Shown here: piece by piece, positions 24,529 to 31,810 of the stretch | Numbering within the stretch: position 1 is the stretch's first letter | Layout: each line of letters opens with the position of its first letter | NCBI GenBank assembly: GCA_016293805.1 | Contig: JAEDDI010000009.1 | Location: 1 to 48,460, forward strand | Origin: Bacillota bacterium | Lineage (GTDB): Bacteria > Bacillota > Clostridia > Peptostreptococcales > Anaerovoracaceae | Length of the DNA: 48,460 nt | Reading direction: 5' to 3' | Position numbers and translations under genes: made by a program | The notes under the pieces: model-generated | Database searches by the model: none | Told to the model about the DNA's origin: nothing | What the model saw: the letters and a program-made list of their open reading frames with translations, nothing else

Positions 24529-25353
24529 GTGAAGCTGACAATGATTCATGAAATATTGCCAAAGGTACTGGATAATAAATACTATGAAAACTGTGTTCCT
24601 GATGAGGATTCCCGCATTGTATTCACAGATGGCAGGCACGTATTTCTTAAAGAGACAGAAGATGGGTTGACTTTTCCACAATATGTGGATTACCCTGTGG
24701 ATAAGTATGTATATCTGTTCAGTGTGGATAACGACCGGTTCTTTCTGGGGAGCGGGATTCCCGGAGATTTAATACAGTGCACAGTAAAAGAAATGCGTAG
24801 TGAAATGAACATGTGGATAAGTTTTGCTGCAGCTGTTGCGATACATATATATAACTGGTATAAAGACAACAGATTCTGCGGCAGATGTGGAAAAGAAACT
24901 GTCCATAAAAAGGATGAGCGTGCAGTTTTATGCAGCTGCGGAAATATAGTTTATCCAAGAATAAATCCCGTAGTAATAGCCGCTGTTATTCATGACGGCA
25001 AAATACTTGCAACAAGATATTCAGAAGGTCATTCGACGTACAGAAACTACGCTCTTGTTGCAGGGTTTGTGGAGATAGGCGAAACTATGGAGGAGGCAGT
25101 AAAAAGAGAGGTATATGAGGAGACGGGCCTCAGAGTAAAGAATATAACGTATTGGCAGAGTCAGCCGTGGCCGTATTCACAGTCTCTTATTGCAGGTTTT
25201 TTCTGTGAGGTAAGCGGAAACTGTGAAATCAGGCTGGATGAAGATGAACTCAAGGAGGCAGTCTGGCTTTCTCCGGAAGAAATTCCGGATCTGAGATACA
25301 ACAGGAGCCTAACAGCTGAAATGTTCTGGGAATTTAAAAACCGTGCAGTGTGA
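24529..25353 (+). CDS. nudC: NudC-like NAD+/NADH pyrophosphatase (Nudix hydrolase)
   Basis: A 274-residue enzyme of the NudC type, which hydrolyses NAD(H) to NMN and AMP and can remove NAD caps from RNA. It has an N-terminal domain, a zinc ribbon with four cysteines (FCGRCG and LCSCG, about residues 123-144), the Nudix box GFVEIGETMEEAVKREVYEETG at about 182-203, and the diagnostic SQPWPYSQSL at about 213. The GTG start has GGAGG only 3 bases away, so the ATG four codons later is possible. The 5' third carries an unusual cluster of DnaA boxes. No tail terminator was seen. Confidence 0.9.
   Translation: MKLTMIHEILPKVLDNKYYENCVPDEDSRIVFTDGRHVFLKETEDGLTFPQYVDYPVDKYVYLFSVDNDRFFLGSGIPGDLIQCTVKEMRSEMNMWISFAAAVAIHIYNWYKDNRFCGRCGKETVHKKDERAVLCSCGNIVYPRINPVVIAAVIHDGKILATRYSEGHSTYRNYALVAGFVEIGETMEEAVKREVYEETGLRVKNITYWQSQPWPYSQSLIAGFFCEVSGNCEIRLDEDELKEAVWLSPEEIPDLRYNRSLTAEMFWEFKNRAV
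24672..24894. other. DnaA-box cluster inside the nudC coding region
   Basis: Three perfect boxes read TGTGGATAA at 24696-24704, 24723-24731 and 24812-24820. Close variants lie at 24672-24680 (TTTTCCACA), 24684-24692 (TGTGGATTA) and 24886-24894 (TGTGGAAAA, identical to the oriC box). The third perfect box is in a different reading frame from the first two (Met-Trp-Ile-Ser rather than Val-Asp), so repeated amino acids do not explain the cluster. Confidence 0.7.
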
Positions 25354-25366
25354 TGCACGGTTATAT

Positions 25367-25802
25367 TTATCTTGAAATTGACAGCCCGAAGTGAAGTCTG
25401 ATACATGTTTCGAGCAGATAAAGATCATCGTAGCTTTTGAGAGACATTCCTGTATATTCTTCTATTTTGCCGAGCTGATACAGTACAGTCTGTCTGTGTC
25501 TGTCGAGAATTCTAGATGTTTCAGCTACGTTTCTTGTGGCAAGATACACCTTGAGAGTATCCAGTATTCCGTTATTCTTCCGCTTCAACAAGTCCCTTGA
25601 CGAACTCGTACATCAGATGAGGCTGATTCACATATGGTGTTGCGATTGCGATTACCGCCTCGTTTTTTCGTATGAAATCATCAAGCGGCAGATCGTTTAC
25701 AGAAACATAATCTATTACTATGTCCAGATCGCCGGGGATACTGAGCAGATTCCTTTACCATGGTATAAAATCTAAAGTCAAGCAGTCACGTATTGTAAAC
25801 AT
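25367..25802 (-). pseudogene. Decayed PucR/CdaR-type transcriptional regulator
   Basis: Three fragments survive in order on the minus strand. An ATG at 25802 opens MFTIRDCLTLDFIPW and then stops; this is the start of a PucR N-terminal domain. A second frame contains LDIVIDYVSVNDLPLDDF and continues to VKGLVEAEE before a stop. A third frame (25367-25591) gives a complete C-terminal PucR helix-turn-helix (GILDTLKVYLATRNVAETSR, then YQLGKIEEYTGMSL). Full-length relatives have roughly 400 residues or more, so most of the middle is gone. It probably once controlled the divergent decarboxylase. Confidence 0.8.
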
Positions 25803-25948
25803 AGTCACCCCCATATATACTCAATATATTCTTTTCATACAAAATGTACAAATAAAATACGGAATATATATTTTGTATATATTGCCAAATATTCTGATAA
25901 TTGTATTATTAAACTAGAAAAAAACGAATTTCGTCCAAGGAGGTTGAA

Positions 25949-27364
25949 ATGATAGACTTTTTACTGAAACATGCAGATACAAATCCGGTTTCATATCACA
26001 TGCCGGGTCACAAGGGAATGGAGATATTCAGAAAATACGGTTACGGAGATTTCCTGAGAAGGTTTGTAGACTGTGATGTGACAGAAATTCCGGGTGCAGA
26101 CAATCTGTTTCAGGCAGAGGGCATTATAAAAGATGTAATGGAAAGATATGCGAAGCTTTACGATGTAAAGAAATCATATCTTCAGATAAACGGAACAAGC
26201 GGAGGGATAATTGCTTCGATTATGGCATCGGTCAGACCGGGAAGAAAACTAATAATGGCGAGAAACTGTCATAAGTCGGTGTTCAATGCGCTGGTGCTTT
26301 CCGGAATATCCCCTGTATATGCACAGCCGGAATTCCTTAAGGAGTATGGTATTTCAGGCGCAGTATCTGTCGAAGAGATTGAGAGGTGTCTTGACGAAAA
26401 TCCCGATGCAGATGCTGTAATACTGCCAAGCCCGAATTACTACGGAATATGCAGTGATATAGAAAAGATAGCAAAAGCAGTTCACAGCAGAGACAAGGTT
26501 CTGATTGTTGACCAGGCACACGGGGCTCATCTTAAGTTCTTTCAGAAATTCGGATTCGGTAAGGGAATGCCCAAATCAGCAGAAGAATGCGGTGCAGATA
26601 TAGTAATCGGAAGCATACACAAGACGCTTGCATCGCTTACACAGAGTGCGATTCTTAATCTCAATTCGGACAGAGTCGACAGATATGTTCTTGAAGACAA
26701 ACTGCAGATGATAGAAAGCACATCCCCTTCATATATATTCATGTCATTCCTGGAAATCAATGCGGATATCCTGGAAAAGCACGGGGAACGGGCAATAGGT
26801 GAATGGAGAGAAGGTCTTGACTGGTTTTATGATGAGCTTCATAAGATTCCGGGGCTGAAGATAATGAAGAGCGACAGCATGGATCCAACTAAAGTCAATA
26901 TTGATATGGGAGCATATGGCATAGACGGCGCCGCACTTGAGACGATGCTGATGGAATATGGTATCTTTTCAGAACTTTATGCAGGCAATGTGCTTATGTT
27001 AATGACCGGAATAGGAAACACAAAAGAGCATTTCAGCAGAACCATCGATGCTCTTTGGGATATCGCATCCAGGAATGAACTTTATGAAAGCGCTTCAGGA
27101 GAATCAAAATATACAGCACCAAAGCAGGGAAGACTGTTTGCGATTCCGGTTCATAAGGAGATGATTCCTCTTTCGGAGGCTGCAGGCAGAATATGCGCAA
27201 GTTCCATAATTCCTTATCCGCCGGGAATACCATATGTGTGTCCGGGCGAGGAAATAACAGGCGAAATGATAGCATATGTGAAAAATCTGCGCGATGAAGG
27301 AAAAAAAGTAATAGGAATAAATGATATTGGTTATGTAACCGTTGGTAAAAACGAGGAGAAGTGA
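25949..27364 (+). CDS. Orn/Lys/Arg decarboxylase family protein (short Firmicutes type)
   Basis: A 471-residue PLP enzyme with the N-terminal motif PVSYHMPGHKG, the Asp/His motif VDQAHGAHLKF at about 190, and the Schiff-base lysine in GSIHKTLASLTQSA at about 226. The C-terminal Orn/Lys/Arg decarboxylase domain ends with IIPYPPGIPYVCPGE. Members decarboxylate arginine, lysine or ornithine to agmatine, cadaverine or putrescine; the substrate is not decided here. AGGAGG precedes the ATG by 5 bases. The flanking regulator and transporter are both ruined, so it may be a survivor of a larger amino acid catabolic locus. Confidence 0.92.
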   Translation: MIDFLLKHADTNPVSYHMPGHKGMEIFRKYGYGDFLRRFVDCDVTEIPGADNLFQAEGIIKDVMERYAKLYDVKKSYLQINGTSGGIIASIMASVRPGRKLIMARNCHKSVFNALVLSGISPVYAQPEFLKEYGISGAVSVEEIERCLDENPDADAVILPSPNYYGICSDIEKIAKAVHSRDKVLIVDQAHGAHLKFFQKFGFGKGMPKSAEECGADIVIGSIHKTLASLTQSAILNLNSDRVDRYVLEDKLQMIESTSPSYIFMSFLEINADILEKHGERAIGEWREGLDWFYDELHKIPGLKIMKSDSMDPTKVNIDMGAYGIDGAALETMLMEYGIFSELYAGNVLMLMTGIGNTKEHFSRTIDALWDIASRNELYESASGESKYTAPKQGRLFAIPVHKEMIPLSEAAGRICASSIIPYPPGIPYVCPGEEITGEMIAYVKNLRDEGKKVIGINDIGYVTVGKNEEK

Positions 27365-27365
27365 A

Positions 27366-27974
27366 ATGATTTCAGGCGGCGATGGCTTCTGTATCTGCAG
27401 TTGCAGGCTCCGGAAAAATAGCAGGAGTTGCAACCGCAATTGCAGCCGGAGGGCCGGGAGCACTGTTCTGGATGCTTGCTGCAGCTCTTGTCGGAATGGC
27501 GACGAATTTTTAGACACATTTGTCGTATGTCTTGTTTCGTGTCTTATAATTGTACTTTCAGGACTTTGGGACAGTGGAGCAGAGGGAGTTGCACTTGCAA
27601 TGAGAGCGTTCTCGCTTCTTCTTCCTGGAAACTGGGGTCAGTATATAGTATTATGTGCATCGATACTGTTTGGTTATTCCTGCCTCATCACATATTACAA
27701 TTACATGGAAAAAGGCTGGATCAACCTTGTGGGAAGCAGAAAGGGCAAATTCATACTAAGATGTATATGGATAGTGTTTATCATCATCGGTTCGTTCAGT
27801 TCACTTGGTTTTGTATGGGATCTTGCAGATACATGCAACGGCCTTATAATCATACCGAACCTTATTGCCCTTGTAATTATGGCTAAGCAGGTTGTTGAAA
27901 TCAAGGATGACTTCTACAGAATAGAACTTCCTGCTTACAAAGAGGAAAAAAGACTTAAGAAAGCAGGCAGATAG
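27366..27974 (+). pseudogene. Broken sodium:alanine symporter (AGCS family)
   Basis: From 27370 one frame reads FQAAMASVSAVAGSGKIAG, then GGPGALFWML and GMATNF, the conserved early core of AGCS alanine/glycine:cation symporters, and stops at 27513. The following C-terminal part is in another frame (from about 27508: DTFVVCLVSCLIIV, then LADTCNGLIIIPNLIAL, typical of the last helices). About half of a normal 450-residue protein is missing in the middle, and the N-terminus is absent. An ATG at 27366 with a good GGAG could translate a nonsense N-terminus fused to the C-terminal helices. Confidence 0.8.
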
Positions 27975-27991
27975 AAAGATATAAACAGCAG

Positions 27992-28030
27992 CAGATATCC
28001 ACAGGATGTGAAAAAATCTGTGGATATCTG
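27992..28030. repeat. Perfect 13-bp inverted repeat with DnaA-box-like arms
   Basis: CAGATATCCACAG (27992-28004) and CTGTGGATATCTG (28018-28030) flank a 13-base A-rich loop. Each arm contains ATATCCACA, one base from the DnaA box, and a third near-match TGTGGACAA lies at 28076-28084. No T-run follows, so it is not a clear terminator. The rest of the 208-base gap contains only the terminator of the gene on the other strand. Confidence 0.7.
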
Positions 28031-28136
28031 TATGTATAACTTAAAATAACGTTGAAATTTCAATATATGAAAATCTGTGGACAACTTCGCTGATGTAATA
28101 AGTCTATGCTGCCGAAGTATGTACTTTTCCGATTAT

Positions 28137-28164
28137 AAAAATAGACTGTCACTTTAAGTGACAG
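28137..28164 (-). terminator. Intrinsic terminator of the acetoacetate-decarboxylase-family gene
   Basis: An 8-bp stem CTGTCACT/AGTGACAG with a three-base loop (28146-28164) is followed on the minus strand by TCTATTTTT. Confidence 0.85.
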
Positions 28165-28182
28165 CCCGGTAATTATCTTATG

Positions 28183-29028
28183 CTATTTTAGTCTGAATGC
28201 ATGTGTGTAATCACATACTTCTGTATATTTTATGTACTGTCCGCCGAGATATTTCTTGATTTCGAGGTCGGCAAGAGCCTTGCCTACTCTGTAATATGTA
28301 GGCATATCTGTCCAGTCAGGTTCGTTAAACTTAATTTCAGCCTTGCAGAATTTCGATACAGGAGGCTCAATCTCCCAGCTGTAGTTTTCAGGCTTATCCC
28401 ATTTCTTTGGGTTGAATACCGGATATTCAACATCTGCTACAGTTATATCATCAACTGAAGGAATATATCTGTAGTTCATCTTTCCCTGACTTTGTGATGC
28501 AAGCTCCATGAGACGATTAGGGTCTTCTGCTTCTTTGTTCAGGTCAAGAGTAAGTTTCATGAACGGGAAGTCCCAGCTTGATGCACGCGCAGTAACGATG
28601 CCTTCATAATGAGAGAACCTTGGAATATCAGCGTAGATTTTGCTGTAGCCTATTCCGTCTCGACCTGCAACTATAGGGTCGGCATGGTTTTCGAACATCA
28701 CAAGAACAAGGTCTCCGTCAAGATCGTGCTCTCTGCCCTTGAAATGAACAGGGGTGGATATATTAATCAGATTGTATGTATGTCCTGCAAGCCATCCGAT
28801 GTCGGCAAACTCACATGCCTGTACTGATACTACAGGGGCATTGGATGTGAAGCACTCAGGAAGAAGCTCGTCAATCTGATCCTGATTTGTTTCGAATGTT
28901 ACTCCAAGGCATTCACCTTTAGCCGGCTGATGAAGTATTCTCTTGCCGTCAAGAGACTGCATAGTAGTTGTAGGGCCGAAGAATATCGGCTGCATATAGA
29001 ATTTACCTTTCTCACACTTGAATGACAT
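28183..29028 (-). CDS. Acetoacetate decarboxylase family protein
   Basis: A 281-residue cytoplasmic protein of the ADC superfamily. The motif GRDGIGYSKIYADIP (about residues 124-138) corresponds to the stretch that holds the Schiff-base lysine of acetoacetate decarboxylase. The N-terminal strand with FETNQDQIDELLPECF matches the family's P-x-x-L-x-P region. Many homologues decarboxylate or hydrolyse other beta-keto or enol substrates, so acetone formation should not be assumed. AAAGGAG precedes the ATG by 7 bases. It is monocistronic, with a terminator at its end and no solvent genes nearby. Confidence 0.85.
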   Translation of the reverse strand: MSFKCEKGKFYMQPIFFGPTTTMQSLDGKRILHQPAKGECLGVTFETNQDQIDELLPECFTSNAPVVSVQACEFADIGWLAGHTYNLINISTPVHFKGREHDLDGDLVLVMFENHADPIVAGRDGIGYSKIYADIPRFSHYEGIVTARASSWDFPFMKLTLDLNKEAEDPNRLMELASQSQGKMNYRYIPSVDDITVADVEYPVFNPKKWDKPENYSWEIEPPVSKFCKAEIKFNEPDWTDMPTYYRVGKALADLEIKKYLGGQYIKYTEVCDYTHAFRLK

Positions 29029-29111
29029 TTTTTTCTCCTTTCTCTGCGGAGTCGTTTCAGGCTTCGCCTGTCAGTCAATATTTTACAGTTTTATTATACT
29101 ACCGTTCTTTC

Positions 29112-29144
29112 AAAAAACAATAAGAGCAGGACCTGAGTCCTGCT
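29112..29144 (-). terminator. Intrinsic terminator of dapA-dapB
   Basis: An 8-bp AGCAGGAC/GTCCTGCT stem with a four-base loop (29125-29144) is followed on the minus strand by CTTATTGTTTTTT, seven bases after the dapB stop. Confidence 0.88.
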
Positions 29145-29150
29145 AATAAA

Positions 29151-29858
29151 TTATCGGTCCAGAATATCTTCAAATGAATAGTAGCCAGGTTCATCAGGGA
29201 TAAGACCTGCAGCGATTACAGCACCATTTGCAAATATTCTTCTGCTCTGTGCATGATGTCTGATTTCAATGAGTTCATTATCTCCCCAGAACTGTACTGT
29301 GTGCATACCGGCTTCTGTTCCGCCTCTTACTGCATGTACACCGATTTCACCGGGCTGTCTCGGGCACTGCCCTTCTCTTCCGTATACCCTGTTTTCTCTT
29401 CCGATAATATCAAGAAGAGTTTTTGCGGTTCCGGATGGTGCATCCTGTTTCTTGTTATGGTGTGCTTCGATAAGTTCGATATCCCATTCTCCAAGATATC
29501 TGCATGCCTCCGCAACTATCTTCTTGAGTATGACAACACCGTATGAATAGTTTGTGCTGTACATTACAGGGATTTCAGATGATGCCTCCCTGAGATGTTC
29601 AATCTGTTCAGCTTCAAGACCTGTAGTTCCGCATACGATTGCGCACTTGTGCGAAAGCGCATAGTTGATTGCCATATTATGCATCTTGAAATGGGAAAAA
29701 TCAACTACAACGTATCTGTCAAATTTAGTTTCTGTGTTTTCTTTGATGAGCTGTCCGAAATCATAAACCTGATAAAGTTCCATATCGTCCCTTGCATCGA
29801 TAAATGATTCAATCTGATGTCCCATCTGGCCGTAGCCGAATAATACGATTCCTGTCAT
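29151..29858 (-). CDS. dapB: 4-hydroxy-tetrahydrodipicolinate reductase
   Basis: A 235-residue enzyme of the lysine/diaminopimelate pathway. The nucleotide fold opens IVLFGYGQMGHQIESF, and the catalytic signature EAHHNKKQDAPSGTAKTLL (about residues 128-146) holds the His and Lys of the active site. At 235 residues it is shorter than the usual 265-270; the shortening is in the N-terminal NAD(P) domain, as in some other anaerobes. The ATG overlaps the dapA stop by one base, so translation is coupled. Confidence 0.94.
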   Translation of the reverse strand: MTGIVLFGYGQMGHQIESFIDARDDMELYQVYDFGQLIKENTETKFDRYVVVDFSHFKMHNMAINYALSHKCAIVCGTTGLEAEQIEHLREASSEIPVMYSTNYSYGVVILKKIVAEACRYLGEWDIELIEAHHNKKQDAPSGTAKTLLDIIGRENRVYGREGQCPRQPGEIGVHAVRGGTEAGMHTVQFWGDNELIEIRHHAQSRRIFANGAVIAAGLIPDEPGYYSFEDILDR

Positions 29859-30739
29859 TAGATAAGACCTGCTTCCTTCATTGATTCCTTAATCTTAGCG
29901 ATACTTTCCGGAGCGGCATTAGTAAGAGGAAGTCTGAATCCTCCCACATTCATGCCCATGATGTTCATAGCTTCCTTAACAGGGATAGGATTTACTTCGC
30001 AGAACAGGTTGTTGATAAGCGGCATAAGTCTGATCTGCTCGCTTATAGCCTCCTGAACATTGCCGTTCAGGAAATTCATAACCATGTCATGAGTTTCACG
30101 AGGCATGATGTTTGCAAGAACGGAAATAACTCCTGATCCTCCAAGAGAAAGGACAGGGAGAATCACATCGTCGTTGCCGCTGTATATTGCGAAATTCTCA
30201 TTGGCATACTTTGCAATTTTTGCGACATATGAAAGATTGCCGGATGCTTCCTTAATACCTGCGATGTTCTCGTGCTCGGAAAGCCTTCCGACAACGTCAA
30301 CAGGGATTTCACATCCTGTTCTTCCCGGCACATTGTACAGATAGACAGGAATGTCAGTAATGTCTGCAACATCTGCAAAGTGTCGGTACATGCCTTCCTT
30401 GTTTGCCTTGTTGTAATAAGGTGAGATGTTAAGAAGCGCATCTGCACCTGCTCTCTGAAGATCAAGGGACTTTTCGATTACCGTCTGTGTGCAGTTTGAA
30501 CCGCTGCTGGCGATAATAGGCACTCTGCCGGCTACTCTGTCAACAGTGTATTCGCAGATATGAAGGTCTTCTGCATGAGACATAGTAGGTGATTCGCTTG
30601 TAGTTCCAAGAACTAAAAGCGCGTCAGTCTTGTTCTCAAGATGAAAATCGATAAGTTCTCCTAAAACCTTGTAGTTAACGTCTCCTGTTTCAGTAAATGG
30701 TGTTATTAAAGCTACAATTGATCCTGTAATTCTGTTCAT
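29858..30739 (-). CDS. dapA: 4-hydroxy-tetrahydrodipicolinate synthase
   Basis: A 293-residue TIM-barrel lyase that condenses pyruvate with aspartate semialdehyde. The opening GSIVALITPF, the YNVPGRTG tyrosine loop at about 134 and the Schiff-base lysine in AGIKEASGN at about 162 are present. The substrate loop reads GTTSESPT rather than the more common GTTGE, a tolerated variation. GGAGAGG precedes the ATG. A promoter lies just upstream. No other lysine pathway gene is present in the window. Confidence 0.94.
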   Translation of the reverse strand: MNRITGSIVALITPFTETGDVNYKVLGELIDFHLENKTDALLVLGTTSESPTMSHAEDLHICEYTVDRVAGRVPIIASSGSNCTQTVIEKSLDLQRAGADALLNISPYYNKANKEGMYRHFADVADITDIPVYLYNVPGRTGCEIPVDVVGRLSEHENIAGIKEASGNLSYVAKIAKYANENFAIYSGNDDVILPVLSLGGSGVISVLANIMPRETHDMVMNFLNGNVQEAISEQIRLMPLINNLFCEVNPIPVKEAMNIMGMNVGGFRLPLTNAAPESIAKIKESMKEAGLI

Positions 30740-30766
30740 GTTCCTCTCCTTTTATATGTCATCTGA

Positions 30767-30796
30767 ATTATATCATACATGAGTGAAAAAGTGCAA
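30767..30796 (-). promoter_or_regulatory. dapAB promoter
   Basis: On the minus strand TTGCAC (30791-30796) and a perfect TATAAT (30767-30772) are 18 bases apart. The -35 overlaps the T-run of the preceding mini-unit terminator. No lysine riboswitch or T-box core was recognised in the short leader. Confidence 0.75.
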
Positions 30797-30827
30797 AAAA
30801 AGCCGGTACGCATATTACCCGTACCGG
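30795..30827 (-). terminator. Intrinsic terminator of the mini-ORF transcription unit
   Basis: An 8-bp stem CCGGTACG/CGTACCGG with a 9-base loop (30803-30827), extended by one G-C context base, is followed on the minus strand by seven Ts. No annotated gene lies upstream on that strand, only the mini-ORF region. Confidence 0.9.
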
Positions 30828-30851
30828 AATAAGTCAAATGAATTTGTCCAT

Positions 30852-30962
30852 TTACTTTCTCGGTTCAACGGGCAACTGCAAATACACCTCCCCGTGAATC
30901 CTCAAATCACAGGCAGATGTTTAACGTTTGCTCTGTTTACCGAAAGTAACTGAATGTGTCAT
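30852..30962 (-). other. Mini-ORF of 36 codons interrupted by an in-frame TAA
   Basis: AGGAGG, six bases before an ATG at 30962, opens MTHSVTFGKQSKR, then TAA (30921-30923). The same frame runs on for 22 sense codons, ending EVYLQLPVEPRK before TAA at 30852. A second ribosome-binding-like GGGGAGG lies before in-frame GTG and TTG codons in the second half. The unit has its own promoter and terminator and is not fused to dapA. I do not recognise it. It may be a nonsense-mutated small protein, two coupled micro-peptides, or a regulatory RNA. Confidence 0.5.
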
Positions 30963-30990
30963 CTTTTCCCTCCTGATTGCTATCGCATAT

Positions 30991-31019
30991 ACATTAGCAT
31001 CTGAATACAAGGATGTCAA
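30991..31019 (-). promoter_or_regulatory. Promoter of the mini-ORF unit
   Basis: On the minus strand a perfect TTGACA (31014-31019) and TAATGT (30991-30996) are 17 bases apart, about 28 bases upstream of the mini-ORF start. The -10 is weak (3 of 6). Confidence 0.55.
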
Positions 31020-31264
31020 TAGATTTTAGTGATTAATTCACAAATTTGAAACAGGAAAGAAAAGAGACTGTGATTGTTATGATAATTAACTGTATTTAAA
31101 TAATTTGCAATAAAAAATAGAACTGTTATTTATATTGGGGAAATTATAGGGATTAAGCGTAAACTGTTATTAAAAAAATATTAAAATCTGTGTATTTAAA
31201 CAAGGTCAGTTATGATGTATTATATATGTCAGAAAAAAATATAAGATAGAAGGGATTAATAATT
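31020..31264. other. AT-rich intergenic leader before the ECF gene
   Basis: About 245 very AT-rich bases. I see no ORF, no terminator and no conserved riboswitch core. A TATTATATAT stretch near 31216-31225 could provide a -10 for the ECF gene, without a convincing -35. Confidence 0.5.
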
Positions 31265-31795
31265 ATGACTACAAACACAGCAGCAGTATCAAGATCGGCA
31301 ACACAGATGCTGGTTATAAACGCGCTTTTTATTGCGCTAACATTTGTTGCCACCATGTTTATAAACATCAGACTTCCGCTTATGGGACAGGGAGGACTTA
31401 TTCATCTGGGTAATATTCCGCTTTTCCTTGCAGCTATGATTTACGGAAAGAAGACAGGAGCACTTGCAGGCGCATTCGGAATGGGACTGTTCGACCTTAT
31501 ATCAGGATGGACAGCATGGGCGCCGTTTACTTTCATTATAGTAGGATGCATGGGATTTACTGCCGGCCTTATAACTGAGAAGATGAATGTAAGACCGATA
31601 ATTAAGAATACAATTGCAGTAATAGCTGCCCTTGTAATAAAAATTGTGGGATACTATTTCGCAGAAGTAATTCTTTACGGCAACTGGGTTGTCCCGCTTG
31701 GATCAATTCCGGGAAATGTTCTTCAGGTTGTCGTAGCAGGTATAATTGTGGTACCATTTGCAGGTAGACTTAAGAAATTAGCTGACAGATTCTAA
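31265..31795 (+). CDS. ECF transporter S component
   Basis: A 176-residue membrane protein with six hydrophobic segments. It opens MTTNTAAVSRSATQMLVINALFIALTFVATM, then GGLIHLGNIPLFLAAMIYGKKTGALAGAFGMGLFDLI, the pattern of the substrate-binding S subunit of energy-coupling-factor vitamin importers. The energising EcfA/EcfT module is not in the window, so it must be shared from elsewhere. The ligand is unknown. The neighbouring aminotransferase, 15 bases downstream and clearly in the same operon, hints at a B6 vitamer or an amino compound. Confidence 0.85.
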   Translation: MTTNTAAVSRSATQMLVINALFIALTFVATMFINIRLPLMGQGGLIHLGNIPLFLAAMIYGKKTGALAGAFGMGLFDLISGWTAWAPFTFIIVGCMGFTAGLITEKMNVRPIIKNTIAVIAALVIKIVGYYFAEVILYGNWVVPLGSIPGNVLQVVVAGIIVVPFAGRLKKLADRF

Positions 31796-31810
31796 TACCG
31801 GGAGGCGGCA

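Noticed and set aside
27342..27510. A cysteine-rich N-terminus of an intact 200-residue protein
   Set aside because: It is an out-of-frame reading of the conserved AGCS symporter core; the true frame is broken, so the locus is a pseudogene.
30739..31019. Lysine riboswitch or T-box leader for dapAB
   Set aside because: No conserved core of either class was found. The terminator upstream of dapA belongs to a separate unit, and dapA has its own promoter after it.
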